A stretch of DNA of 64,000 nucleotides. Origin: Thermoprotei archaeon. GTDB taxonomy: Archaea > Thermoproteota > Thermoprotei > Thermofilales > B15-G2. Shown piece by piece: positions 56,244 through 64,000 of the stretch. How positions within the stretch are numbered: position 1 is the stretch's first letter; each line of letters begins with the position of its first letter. A program made the translations under genes and the position numbers. The notes under the pieces are model-generated. The model was not told the origin of the DNA. It made no database searches and saw only the letters and a program-made list of their open reading frames with translations. The stretch spans positions 1-64,000 of the forward strand of contig QMRV01000005.1 of assembly GCA_003649445.1 (NCBI GenBank), given 5' to 3'.

Positions 56244-57083
56244 GTGGTGAATATGAGCAGGGTTAAAGCAGAAAATATTCCTCGTGTATATTCTTTCGAA
56301 TCAGAGGCTCTCTCAGCATTATATACGAGTGTAGCTACGGGGGAAAAGGTAGAGTGTAGTGTAGAGGCTTTTGTGTTGAAAGGGATAGTCTCATTTCTTG
56401 TACGTGACCAGCTAGTAAGTAGAAGCAGACACTGGTTTATTTTCGGTGAGCCTTCAGCTAAGATTCCGAGGCTTGTTTCTGAAGTAAGAGAAGTTTCAGA
56501 ATCCTTCAAGTCAGTAACTACAGAGGCTATTGAAGTCGCGGCTTTAATGGAGAGTATTGAGCGTGAGTGGCCTGAAGTGGCTAGAATTGTGTATAAGCTT
56601 AAATCAGGTAAGGTTCTCGACGAACGTGATGAAATGTGGGTAAAGGAACTCGCTGAAGCGACTGGGTGGAGTAGAGAAGATGTTATTGAAGACTTAGCTG
56701 AAATCGACTCTGATCCCTCTGAGAGAGCAGAGAAATACAGAAAGCTTTATAGGAAATATTTTCGTGAAGCAGTAGAGTTTAAAGAGAAGGGTGACGACCG
56801 ACAGGCTTCTGAGAAACTCTGGGGAGCTATAGTGGCGTTAATCAAGTTCTATGCGGCTAAAAAGAATGTTCCTATTGTACACTGGAGTCGCGGTAAGCTA
56901 GAACACTTTATTACAAATAGTATTAAGCCTCAGCACCGAAAACTTTTCAGAGACCTACTCGATAAAGGGCAGACTCTTCACGAACACTTCTATGAAGGAC
57001 ACCTCGATAAAACCACATTTGAAGAAAGATGGAACGAGCTAATAGAACTACTTAAAAAATCCATAGATATCGTGAAACTATAG
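56244..57083 (+). CDS. PaREP1-domain protein
   Basis: 279 residues. The N-terminal half is a helical region with a central SREDVIEDLAEIDSDPSERA turn. The C-terminal 110 residues (KYFREAVEFKEKGDDRQASE, LWGAIVALIKFYAAKKNVPI, VHWSRGKLEHF) are a PaREP1 domain, found mainly in Thermoproteota; it resembles HEPN-like helical folds. Function unknown. It follows a DUF3467 gene, and the pair may act together. The GTG at 56244 is used; an ATG at 56253 is an alternative. Confidence 0.7.
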   Translation: MVNMSRVKAENIPRVYSFESEALSALYTSVATGEKVECSVEAFVLKGIVSFLVRDQLVSRSRHWFIFGEPSAKIPRLVSEVREVSESFKSVTTEAIEVAALMESIEREWPEVARIVYKLKSGKVLDERDEMWVKELAEATGWSREDVIEDLAEIDSDPSERAEKYRKLYRKYFREAVEFKEKGDDRQASEKLWGAIVALIKFYAAKKNVPIVHWSRGKLEHFITNSIKPQHRKLFRDLLDKGQTLHEHFYEGHLDKTTFEERWNELIELLKKSIDIVKL

Positions 57084-57495
57084 ATAGTTCTATTTAAAGA
57101 CACTAATAGAGGTATTTTAGCTCAGAGAATATAATATTGCTAAAACGAGATACTGTATTTTAACGAAAATTACCTTGAACTCTACTGGGAAAATAAATGT
57201 AATAAGTAGGTTTTAGTTACCATAATACCTGTATCTAAATTAGTACTCTTTAATCTCTTTAAGAAGAAGATAAGTATTTATTAACATTGTTAATATTTAT
57301 ACTGGTGGATAGTGCCGAATATTTAAGGTAATTTACTTAATTATACAGCTACTTATTTTAATTTGAATAAAATATTATTGCTTTCTTTTGCTATTAAAAT
57401 TAACAAGCAAAAATTTAAAATAAATTCATTACCTCTACTAACATGAAAATGAGAAGAGAAACAGTACTTAAAATATATAGCAAGAAGGGATTAAT
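57084..57495. other. AT-rich spacer, no gene seen
   Basis: 412 bases, strongly AT-rich, with no coding frame. An AACATTGTTAATATTTATACTG stretch (about 57282-57303) could include promoter elements for the ABC gene at 57496. Confidence 0.4.
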
Positions 57496-59177
57496 ATGGT
57501 TAATATAGTTTTTAGAGATGCTTTTAGGGCTTTAAGATTTATTTGGCGCAAAGCTTTGCTAATAGTATTGCTATGGCTTTTATTAATGATAATAAACTAC
57601 TATTATGTGCATATAAAAGCTGATTTTATAGATGTTTTATCTGATATAGGTTTGAGGGGCTATTTAGATACTATAGAAATAGTTAATATGATAGTGCTGC
57701 TTTTTATTTTAAGTATTGTATGCGATGTAATTAATTTTGTAAGTGAATATCTTTTGCAGTCAATAGGTCCTCAAGTTTACCGAATTCTTGCCTCGATGTT
57801 CGCTGAGAAACTAATTAGAATAAGACCGTATAGGTTGCTGAGTTCGGGAGATGTTATAGCAAGATTTGTGTCGGATTTAGAGCCTCTTTCTGAAATTCTT
57901 GGGGGACTCGTTATTGCTATAATTATTCAAGTACTTAGAGCAGCTATAGGCACTTATATTCTATATTCATTAAGTCCTCACCTTACTTTAATTACTTTAA
58001 TAACGCTGCCTATATATCTTGTAGTATTTAAGTTAGGGTCTAAGAAAGTTTCAAGTGCTTCTGAGAAAGAAAGAGTAGCTATGTCTAATTTAGTAGAATC
58101 AGTTAAAATGATTACTGATGGAATAAGTTTCATTAAAAGAACTTCTTCTGAAAAATACTTCAAGAAAATATTTGCGGAGAGTCTTTGCTCAAGAATAAAT
58201 AGATTTTTAAAGCTTATTTTTATTAAAGAACTACTGCATAGGTCTTTTTATTCTTTAGAAAAGTATCTTTCACTAATGCTTTTGACTATAGGAGGTTATT
58301 TTGTCTACTTAGGATATACTACTATAGGAAGTGTTATTGCATTTATAGGTGCTGTATATAATGTATACGAGCCAACGTACAATTTATCTCAACTCTTAAC
58401 AAGTGTCTCTCTCTACGAACCCTACCTTACTAGATTTTATGAGGTACTAAGTATTGAGGAAGAAGAAGATATTGGAAGAGAATTAAGTAAAATAAAGTCT
58501 ATAGAGTTAAAGAATGTTTACTTTAGAGTTCTAAAGGGAGTTAGTCTTGAAATAAAAGAGGGAGAGAGTATAGGGATAATTGGTCCTACGGCCTCGGTAA
58601 AACAACGCTGCTTCTTCTACTTTTAAGACTATATGAGCCAGAGAAAGGAAAAGTTCTTATTAATGGAGTCGATTACAAGGAGTATAAAGTTTCGTCTCTT
58701 AGACGCAGAATATATTACTTGCCTCCAGAAGATTTCTTTTTCAAAGGACCACTTATAGATAATTTAACTTTAGGCAAGCATATAGATCACAGAAAGATAC
58801 GTAGAGTTCTGGAAATATCTAAAGCTGACTTCGTTCACGATATTAGTGGAGAGCTTGATCCAGAGAAATTGTCTACTGGTGAAAAACAGAGACTAGCTCT
58901 CGCTAGAGCACTTCTTTTTGAGCCAGATGTCCTTATTTTGGATGAAGCATTAGATGCAGTAGATTCAATAACAGAAGAAGCCATATTAAAAGAACTAAAA
59001 AATATTTTTAGAGAAAAAATACTTATAATAGTTTCACATAGATCTTCTGCCCTCAAACACGTAGATAAAATATATGTAATCGAAGACGGTAAAATAATAG
59101 ACAAGGGATCACATAAAGATCTTTTAAAGAAATGCAAACTATATAAAAATATTTTACTAAAGCAGAATGTCAATTAG
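57496..59177 (+). pseudogene. ABC exporter (fused membrane and ATPase domains), frameshifted in Walker A
   Basis: One gene reading about 560 residues with one lesion. Residues 1-290 form a six-helix exporter membrane domain (IVLLWLLLMIINYYYVHIKA, and coupling helix RIRPYRLLSSGDVIARFVSD). The ATPase domain begins SIELKNVYFRVLKGVSLEIK. At GGTCCTACGGCCTCGG (about 58581-58596) one base is missing: with ACGGGC the protein reads GPTGLGKTTLLLLLRLYEPE and continues in the second frame to DFVHDISGELDPEKLSTGEK, LILDEALDAVDS and VSHRSSALKHVD. Signature is LSTGE. Without correction no ATPase is made. Confidence 0.8.
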
Positions 59178-59787
59178 TTCTATTTCCTAAATAATTTTAA
59201 AATTAATAAAGATTATTCATAAATAATGTACTTAGCATAGAATATTAATTCAATTAAATGTTTGAACCATGTTATTTAATTAATGGTTGTTACATTATTT
59301 TGTATTTGTTCGTCTATCCTACGGTAGATTAGTCGCTTTTTAGCAAAAATAGAGTAAAATCAAGTCTATCTATGGCTTAGTTTGAAAAATGTAAATATTT
59401 TACATAAATTTTTGCGAGATATTTATGTCTATGAAATATAGCATGGTTCGGAGATTGTAATTGTATTCGAGTAAAACTCTTCGATGGAATACACTTAAAT
59501 TACATTTTAGGAGCCTATATGACAAAAAACTAAAACTCACTAAAACATAGGATTTTTATATATCTAACGTTCAATTACACACGAATCTTTCGGGTAGGGG
59601 GAGAGGAGAGGACTTCTCCTGTTCTTCCCGCAATTTTTTCTTTAGTTAATTTTACTCTAACTGAAAGAACCGTAGGACTAAGTATTGGTTGCCTAAAGTT
59701 AGTTAAGTCTCTGAGTCTTTATTTTCCGGTAGCGAGAAAGATTTCGTAAAAGTAAAGCCTAATAAGTTTTCTCTGCAGTAAAGTTAC
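59178..59787. other. AT-rich spacer with one RNA gene
   Basis: 610 bases. From 59178 to 59550 I see no gene. The hairpin RNA at 59582-59640 is listed separately. The last 150 bases lead to the URO-D family gene at 59788. Confidence 0.45.
59582..59640 (+). ncRNA. small hairpin RNA with promoter and T-run end
   Basis: A TATA element TTTTTATATATC (59553-59564) lies 25 bases before a GC-rich stretch. CGGG (59591-59594) with CCCG (59627-59630), and AGGAGA (59604-59609) with TCTCCT (59615-59620) around a GGACT loop make one long hairpin, followed by TTTTTT (59634-59639). It may be an independent short RNA or the terminated leader of the URO-D gene 150 bases downstream, that is, an attenuator or riboswitch. 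No known family fits. Confidence 0.5.
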
Positions 59788-60957
59788 ATGAACTCTAAAG
59801 CTAGGCTTGTTGAAGCTATTTTATGTGAATCACCTGATCGAGTACCCGTAGCGCTGAGGCCTGGTAGGTTTATTGAGTGGCTTTATGGGAGAGGTGATTG
59901 GAGGGGGCAGCTTAAAGCTACTGAAGACTTCAACTGCGATGGCTTTATTTATGTTGAAATATGGCCTCCTGATCCTCTGCTGTGGTCTGATGCTCCCTTT
60001 CCTAAGCAAGTTAGAGTTAAGAGGAAAATTGTTACTGAAAACGGTAAACGTTATCTTGTGAGAGAAGTTGAGACTCCTAAAGGCTCGTTGAGAGAAGTTA
60101 GGAGAATAGTAGATGAATATCTTTTGGTTAAATTAAGGTCTATGGATATTGTTTCTGATAAATGGTATTCTGAAGAATACCCCCTTATAAAAGAGTATTT
60201 TGTTAAAGATTATAGTGATTTAGATGCTTTAGAATACTTACTCAATCCTTTCACGGGATCTATGCTTAAAGAACTTAAGGACGCTGTAATGGCTACAGGA
60301 TCTAAAGGAATAGTTCACGCTTCATTTCCTTCTCCCGTGAATGAAGCAGTACACGCCTATGGTCTAAAAAATCTGCTTGTAGCCTGCTATCGTGAACCAG
60401 GTTTCGTTAGAGAACTTCTTGAAATATTCCAGAGCTATCTCATCGATTTAATTCAGCTAGTGTTGAGTGAGACGGCTGTCGACGCAATTCATGTTTCTTG
60501 GTGCTATACTTCGCTTAGCTCGGGTTGGAGCCCGAGGCTTTGGGAAAAATATATTGAGCCTCTGGTTAAGGAGCAAGTAGAAGTAACTCATATATACGGA
60601 GGATTTTATCACTACTATGATGACGGAGAGTGTATGAGGCTTCTGCCTCTTCTCAAAGACTCTGAAATAGATATTCTTTCTACTCTGCCTCCACCTCCGC
60701 TTGGAGACGCGGATATAGCTGAAGCAAAGAAAATAGTTGGCGACAAAATATGTCTTGTAGGAAATCTTGACATACAGCTTCTCAGATACGGCAAGCCCGG
60801 TGAAGTACTCGAAGCTGCCCGCAGAATTGTTCACGAGACTGCTCCATATCTTGGCTTTATACTGGGGCCTAGCGACGGATTACATGCACATACTCCTCTG
60901 GAAAACGTTAAGGCTTACGTAAAAGCGGCTGAGAAATATCCTATAGCGGATCATTAA
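59788..60957 (+). CDS. uroporphyrinogen decarboxylase-family (URO-D) protein
   Basis: 389 residues. The TIM-barrel URO-D family: RLVEAILCESPDRVPVALRP at the start (RVPV), a long central region with EVETPKGSLREVRRIVDEYL, CYREPGFVRELLEIFQSYLI, VDAIHVSWCYTSLSSGWSPR and a GDADIAEAKKIVGDKICLVG segment. Like the gene at 42555 it lacks heme-pathway neighbours and may handle methyl groups or sugars. The preceding spacer carries an RNA hairpin that could control it. Confidence 0.75.
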   Translation: MNSKARLVEAILCESPDRVPVALRPGRFIEWLYGRGDWRGQLKATEDFNCDGFIYVEIWPPDPLLWSDAPFPKQVRVKRKIVTENGKRYLVREVETPKGSLREVRRIVDEYLLVKLRSMDIVSDKWYSEEYPLIKEYFVKDYSDLDALEYLLNPFTGSMLKELKDAVMATGSKGIVHASFPSPVNEAVHAYGLKNLLVACYREPGFVRELLEIFQSYLIDLIQLVLSETAVDAIHVSWCYTSLSSGWSPRLWEKYIEPLVKEQVEVTHIYGGFYHYYDDGECMRLLPLLKDSEIDILSTLPPPPLGDADIAEAKKIVGDKICLVGNLDIQLLRYGKPGEVLEAARRIVHETAPYLGFILGPSDGLHAHTPLENVKAYVKAAEKYPIADH

Positions 60958-60989
60958 GCTAAAATCTAAGTTCAGTTTTACTATAAGTA

Positions 60990-61045
60990 GGGATGATCGA
61001 GTAAGTCCCTCCTGAACTAGTGATGAGCGACCATCCGGTGACCGT
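60990..61045 (+). ncRNA. possible C/D box guide RNA
   Basis: Plus strand: C box GGGATGA (60990-60996), a 15-nt guide, D' box CTGA (61012-61015), four-base spacer, C' box GTGATGA (61020-61026), guide of about 11 nt, D-like GTGA (61038-61041). The last box is off consensus and C is imperfect, so the call is weaker than for the opposite-strand RNA at 61051-61102. Confidence 0.4.
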
Positions 61046-61050
61046 TAAAA

Positions 61051-61102
61051 TCAGCAGCTCGTGCCTGTCTTCATTATTCAGGTTAGAGGAGGCTCATCAC
61101 TA
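61051..61102 (-). ncRNA. C/D box guide RNA, 16S-directed
   Basis: Minus strand: C box GTGATGA (61094-61100), guide GCCTCCTCTAAC, D' box CTGA (61078-61081), imperfect C' ATAATGA (61071-61077), guide AGACAGGCACGAGCTG, D box CTGA (61051-61054). The second guide has 11 bases of complement to the conserved 16S rRNA segment CAGCUCGUGCC, near position 1060 in E. coli numbering. It should direct 2'-O-methylation there. The gene ends 30 bases before ThiF. Confidence 0.7.
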
Positions 61103-61132
61103 ATACTTCTTTATTCTTAATCAAAAATAAGG

Positions 61133-61861
61133 CTAACTCTCTCCACAGATAGTGCAGTCCTTTCTTCTATAAACTTCTGCTACAGTAAAGGTATTTGTAT
61201 AGCCGTTAAAGAGAAGCATTTTATTTTTCAGTACTTCGCCGAAACCAGTTATTATCTTGAGTGCTTCCTGTACTTCAAGTGCTGCAATTAAGCCAACTGT
61301 CGTCGCTACTATAGGAGGTCTTTCTTCTTCTCTAATTCTTGGAGGCAAAATACATTGAAGGCAAGGAGTTTCACGCGGAATAACTACAAGAAGCTGTCCA
61401 CTTAAACCCTTAACTCCAGCGTGAACAAAAGGCTTGTTCTCCTTTACGCAGACTTTATTGACAATAAGTCTTGTTTTCCAATTATCTAGTCCATCTACAA
61501 TTACGTCGGCTTTCTTTACTACTTCTCGGGCATTCTCTTCATTTACCTCAGCTACTACAGGCTCCACTTCTACTTCAGGATAAAATTCTTTGATTTTTTC
61601 AGCAGCTTTCTCGACCTTAATTTCTCCTATGTCTCGAGTCCAGTAGAGAATCTGCCTATTTAAATTACTTAACTCTACTTTCTCTTTGTCGACTAAAGTA
61701 AGCCTGCCTACACCTGCTGCAGCTAAATAGAGCGCCGCAAATGAGCCTAATCCACCTACACCTATTACCGCTACCGTAGACTTCTTCAACTTAACTTGAG
61801 CCTCTTCCCCGAAGAGAGCTATTTGCCTAGAAAATCTCTCTTTTTCATTTGCAGACAACAT
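61133..61861 (-). CDS. ThiF/MoeB/HesA-family adenylyltransferase (E1-like)
   Basis: 242 residues. Activates the C-terminus of a small ubiquitin-like sulfur carrier protein by adenylation, for thiamine, molybdopterin or tRNA thiolation. The ATP-binding loop is GVGGLGSFAALYLAAAGVGR, then LVDKEKVELSNLNRQILY with the conserved Asn, Arg and Gln; zinc is held by CLQC and CTIC. A crossover-loop cysteine comparable to MoeB is not obvious. No sulfur carrier gene is adjacent; ThiI lies 900 bases away on the other strand. Confidence 0.85.
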   Translation of the reverse strand: MLSANEKERFSRQIALFGEEAQVKLKKSTVAVIGVGGLGSFAALYLAAAGVGRLTLVDKEKVELSNLNRQILYWTRDIGEIKVEKAAEKIKEFYPEVEVEPVVAEVNEENAREVVKKADVIVDGLDNWKTRLIVNKVCVKENKPFVHAGVKGLSGQLLVVIPRETPCLQCILPPRIREEERPPIVATTVGLIAALEVQEALKIITGFGEVLKNKMLLFNGYTNTFTVAEVYRRKDCTICGES

Positions 61862-61923
61862 ACACTATGTTTCTACATTATCAACTAAATATAGTTTAAG
61901 AGCGATGCGGATACCTGCTAGCA

Positions 61924-61983
61924 GTACTTAAGGAGTACAATTAAGTACATAAGTACTACAAGTACTAAAGGTATATAAGTACG
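61924..61983. promoter_or_regulatory. cluster of AGTAC repeats
   Basis: Six AGTAC/GTACT copies in 60 bases, including AAGTACATAAGTACTACAAG and two inverted pairs, ending 20 bases before the VapB start at 62003. It looks like the operator of the antitoxin operon. It shares the GTACTAC word with the operators at 4474 and 15360. Confidence 0.55.
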
Positions 61984-62002
61984 AGTGTATAATAATTGGC
62001 AT

Positions 62003-62233
62003 ATGAGTGAAGTAATAAAGGCGGAGATCAATAGGGCACTGGCGCTTAGATTTAGGAAAAAGGCTATGGAAATTTACGGTTATAGAAAGGGGGCTCTTAA
62101 GCTAGCGCTAGAAGATATTATTAGCAGATTTGTATATGAGGGAGAAGCAAACTGGGGAGAGCTTCAAGGTAAGCTCAAAATTAAAAAGACTTCTGTAGAG
62201 CTTCAGCACGAAGCTTGGAGAAAAGTTGATTAA
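62003..62233 (+). CDS. VapB-type antitoxin
   Basis: 76 residues from the ATG at 62003 (an earlier in-frame ATG at 61985 lies in the operator region). MSEVIKAEINRALALRFRKK and IYGYRKGALKLALEDIISRF suit a ribbon-helix-helix N-terminus; the tail (LKIKKTSVELQHEAWRKVD) is the likely toxin-binding part. Two bases separate its stop from the toxin start. Confidence 0.75.
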   Translation: MSEVIKAEINRALALRFRKKAMEIYGYRKGALKLALEDIISRFVYEGEANWGELQGKLKIKKTSVELQHEAWRKVD

Positions 62234-62235
62234 CT

Positions 62236-62631
62236 ATGTTACTGGTAGACACTTGTATATTCCTCGAATTACTTTTAAATCAAAGTAGAGCTCAGGAGTG
62301 CAGAGAATTTCTTGATAAAATTGCTAGAGGAGAGTTAGAAGCTATAGTTACTACATTCACTATTCATGCAATTGAAGCTATTATTAAAGAAGCTGATACA
62401 ATTTTAAGTTTTTTAAGAAACATATTGGCGTCAAAAGGATTATATGTGTATGTTACAACTATTTCAGATGAAATTGCAGCAGCTATATTAATGAGCAAAA
62501 TAAAAAGAGATTTCGATGACACATTACATTATTATGTTGCAAAAAAGCTTGGAGTCGAGGCAATAGTAAGTTTTGATAAACATTTTGGTGGATTAGATAT
62601 TCTCAGAAAAGAGCCCCAAGATTATCTTTAA
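62236..62631 (+). CDS. PIN-domain ribonuclease toxin (VapC)
   Basis: 131 residues with complete acidic positions: LLVDTCIFLELLLNQ (first Asp), VTTFTIHAIEAIIKEA (Glu), DFDDTLHYYVAKKLGV (Asp) and AIVSFDKHFGGL (last Asp). Predicted Mg-dependent endoribonuclease. It follows its antitoxin by two bases. This is one of four apparently intact PIN modules in the window. Confidence 0.85.
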   Translation: MLLVDTCIFLELLLNQSRAQECREFLDKIARGELEAIVTTFTIHAIEAIIKEADTILSFLRNILASKGLYVYVTTISDEIAAAILMSKIKRDFDDTLHYYVAKKLGVEAIVSFDKHFGGLDILRKEPQDYL

Positions 62632-62745
62632 TTGAAAGCATTTAAGTGTTTTATTTAACCTGAGCTATACTCTATTTAAAGCTACAATCTGTCTTAATTT
62701 TACTGAATCAACTGAGACAATTTTTAATATTGTCTGCCTACAAAT

Positions 62746-63951
62746 ATGTCTGTAATGACTATTAGAGCAAATTTGTTGCTTGTAAGGTACGGTGAAATTA
62801 CCTTAAAGTCTCCTGAAGTGCGAAGTCGAATGGAAGCAAAACTAGTTAGAAATATTAAACTTCAGCTAAATTTAAAGAAAATCTACGACTATACTATTAG
62901 GAGAGAGCCTGGAAGAATTTTTATTTATACTGATGAAGTAGATGCTTGCCGAGAAGTCTTACGTAAAGTTTTCGGCGTAGTATCTTTTAGTCCTGCCGTC
63001 GAAGTCGAGAAAGACTTGTCTGCCATAAGGGAAGCTGTACTTAAAGCAGCTGAAGTTATTTTAAGCGAAGGCATGAGCTTCAGTATTCGGGCACGGAGAT
63101 CAGATAAAGCTTTCGAGTACAGCAGCAAACAGCTAGAAGAAATCCTTGGAGCCGACGTTCTAGAGCATATTAAAGGAGTTAAAGTAAACTTAGATAACCC
63201 AGATAAAACAATATACGTTGAAGTAAGAGGAGAATCAGCTTACATTTTCTACGAAGTAGTCCCGGGGCCCGGCGGTCTTCCCTATGGGGTAGAAGGAAAA
63301 GTAGTAGCACTTATTTCAGGGGGCGTCGACAGTACGGTTGCTGCGTGGATGGTAATGAAGAGAGGGTGTAGTTTAGTGCCAGTACACTTTGATATGAGTC
63401 CTTTCTACGGCGAAGACGCTAAAGAAAGAGCTATTTCCGTCCTCAAGTGGCTTAGAGACTGGGTTTCAGAGAGAAAGTGGAGAGCATATATTGTGCCTCT
63501 AGGAGAAGTCCACGAAAACATAGACATTACGCCTCGCTACCGCTGTCTTTTATGCAAACTGCTAATGCTTAAAGTAGGCGAGAAAATAGCTGAACTAGAA
63601 AAAGCTAAAGCAGTAGTTACTGGAGAAAGCTTAGGGCAAGTAGCCACCCAAACACTAGACAATCTCTACTTTCTAACGACCAAAGTAAATATACCCGTTT
63701 TTAGACCAGTCTTAACTTATGATAAAAACGAGATATTAGACTACGCTAGAAAAATAGGTGTAGCTGAAATATCTGACAGGAAAGTAGAATCATGTACATT
63801 AAGCCCTAAAAAGAAAGGTTATCGCGTAGTAACACATGCATCGGAGAAAACAGTCTACGTCATAGAAAAGGCTCTAAAGGAAAGTACTTACGGATCTCTT
63901 GAGAAGATTATTGAGTATCTTGTTTCAAAGACAAAAGTACTTAACCTTTAA
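62746..63951 (+). CDS. thiI: tRNA 4-thiouridine synthase ThiI
   Basis: 401 residues. Adenylates a tRNA uridine and takes sulfur to make 4-thiouridine at position 8; it also serves thiazole synthesis in some organisms. The N-terminal THUMP part (VRYGEITLKSPEVRSRMEAK, then VSFSPAVEVEKDL) binds tRNA; the PP-loop ATP motif is ISGGVDSTVAAWMVM; a Cys pair RCLLCK and TGESLGQVATQTLDNL complete the catalytic domain. There is no C-terminal rhodanese domain, as usual in archaea. The start is ATG at 62746 after a clean TATA-like TTTTTAATATTG. Confidence 0.9.
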   Translation: MSVMTIRANLLLVRYGEITLKSPEVRSRMEAKLVRNIKLQLNLKKIYDYTIRREPGRIFIYTDEVDACREVLRKVFGVVSFSPAVEVEKDLSAIREAVLKAAEVILSEGMSFSIRARRSDKAFEYSSKQLEEILGADVLEHIKGVKVNLDNPDKTIYVEVRGESAYIFYEVVPGPGGLPYGVEGKVVALISGGVDSTVAAWMVMKRGCSLVPVHFDMSPFYGEDAKERAISVLKWLRDWVSERKWRAYIVPLGEVHENIDITPRYRCLLCKLLMLKVGEKIAELEKAKAVVTGESLGQVATQTLDNLYFLTTKVNIPVFRPVLTYDKNEILDYARKIGVAEISDRKVESCTLSPKKKGYRVVTHASEKTVYVIEKALKESTYGSLEKIIEYLVSKTKVLNL

Positions 63952-64000
63952 TATTTTTTGACAAGTTCTCGTCAAGTGAATGAAGTAGCTTAGCTATACG

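Overview
The window looks like a thermophilic archaeon of the Thermoproteota (crenarchaeal) lineage. The evidence is an AT-rich genome with strong use of AGA/AGG arginine codons and of TTG/GTG starts, a form III RuBisCO, a PaREP1-domain protein, class III (type IV pilin) signal peptides, archaeal C/D box guide RNAs, short GC-rich RNA genes standing out from AT-rich spacers, and a very high density of PIN-domain toxin-antitoxin pairs. Genus and species cannot be given from the sequence alone.

Layout. 0-4.3 kb: the end of a CARDB-type surface protein, thymidylate synthase and a type I phosphodiesterase. 4.4-18.7 kb: an accessory, decaying stretch with three toxin-antitoxin loci, a pilin pseudogene fused to a truncated Lrp regulator, a Nudix gene with a nonsense codon, remnants of ABC exporters and fragments of surface proteins. 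Intact inside it are an Nfn/sulfide-dehydrogenase-type flavoprotein pair (8.6-10.8 kb), a metallophosphoesterase, a lyase-like beta-propeller and a GNAT protein. 18.9-33.4 kb: a 1462-residue membrane protein, a zinc-ribbon membrane protein, a NifX-like protein divergent from an iron-sulfur flavoprotein, several secreted proteins of unknown function, a DegT aminotransferase and a polysaccharide deacetylase. 33.6-36.8 kb: homoserine kinase, a COG1313 radical SAM protein and small genes. 37-42.5 kb: two damaged toxin-antitoxin loci, a pilin pseudogene, a second phosphodiesterase and a GH4 remnant. 42.5-51.8 kb: a metabolic block of URO-D family protein, large esterase, form III RuBisCO, FGGY kinase and, divergently, a GH3 glycosidase. 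52-64 kb: small membrane proteins, another toxin-antitoxin locus, RNA genes, a DUF3467/PaREP1 pair, a frameshifted ABC exporter, a second URO-D family gene, ThiF/MoeB, a VapBC pair and ThiI.

How it fits together. The 44-52 kb block suggests breakdown of beta-linked, partly esterified sugars with a sugar kinase and RuBisCO in one transcriptional neighbourhood. ThiF/MoeB and ThiI at the right end belong to sulfur transfer for thiamine or tRNA thiolation. Most other accessory genes are cell-surface proteins, transporters and toxin-antitoxins.

Many of these accessory genes carry single-base frameshifts, often at short base runs, while the long metabolic genes are all intact. That pattern favours real gene decay or slippage over random sequencing error, although sequencing error cannot be excluded from one sequence.
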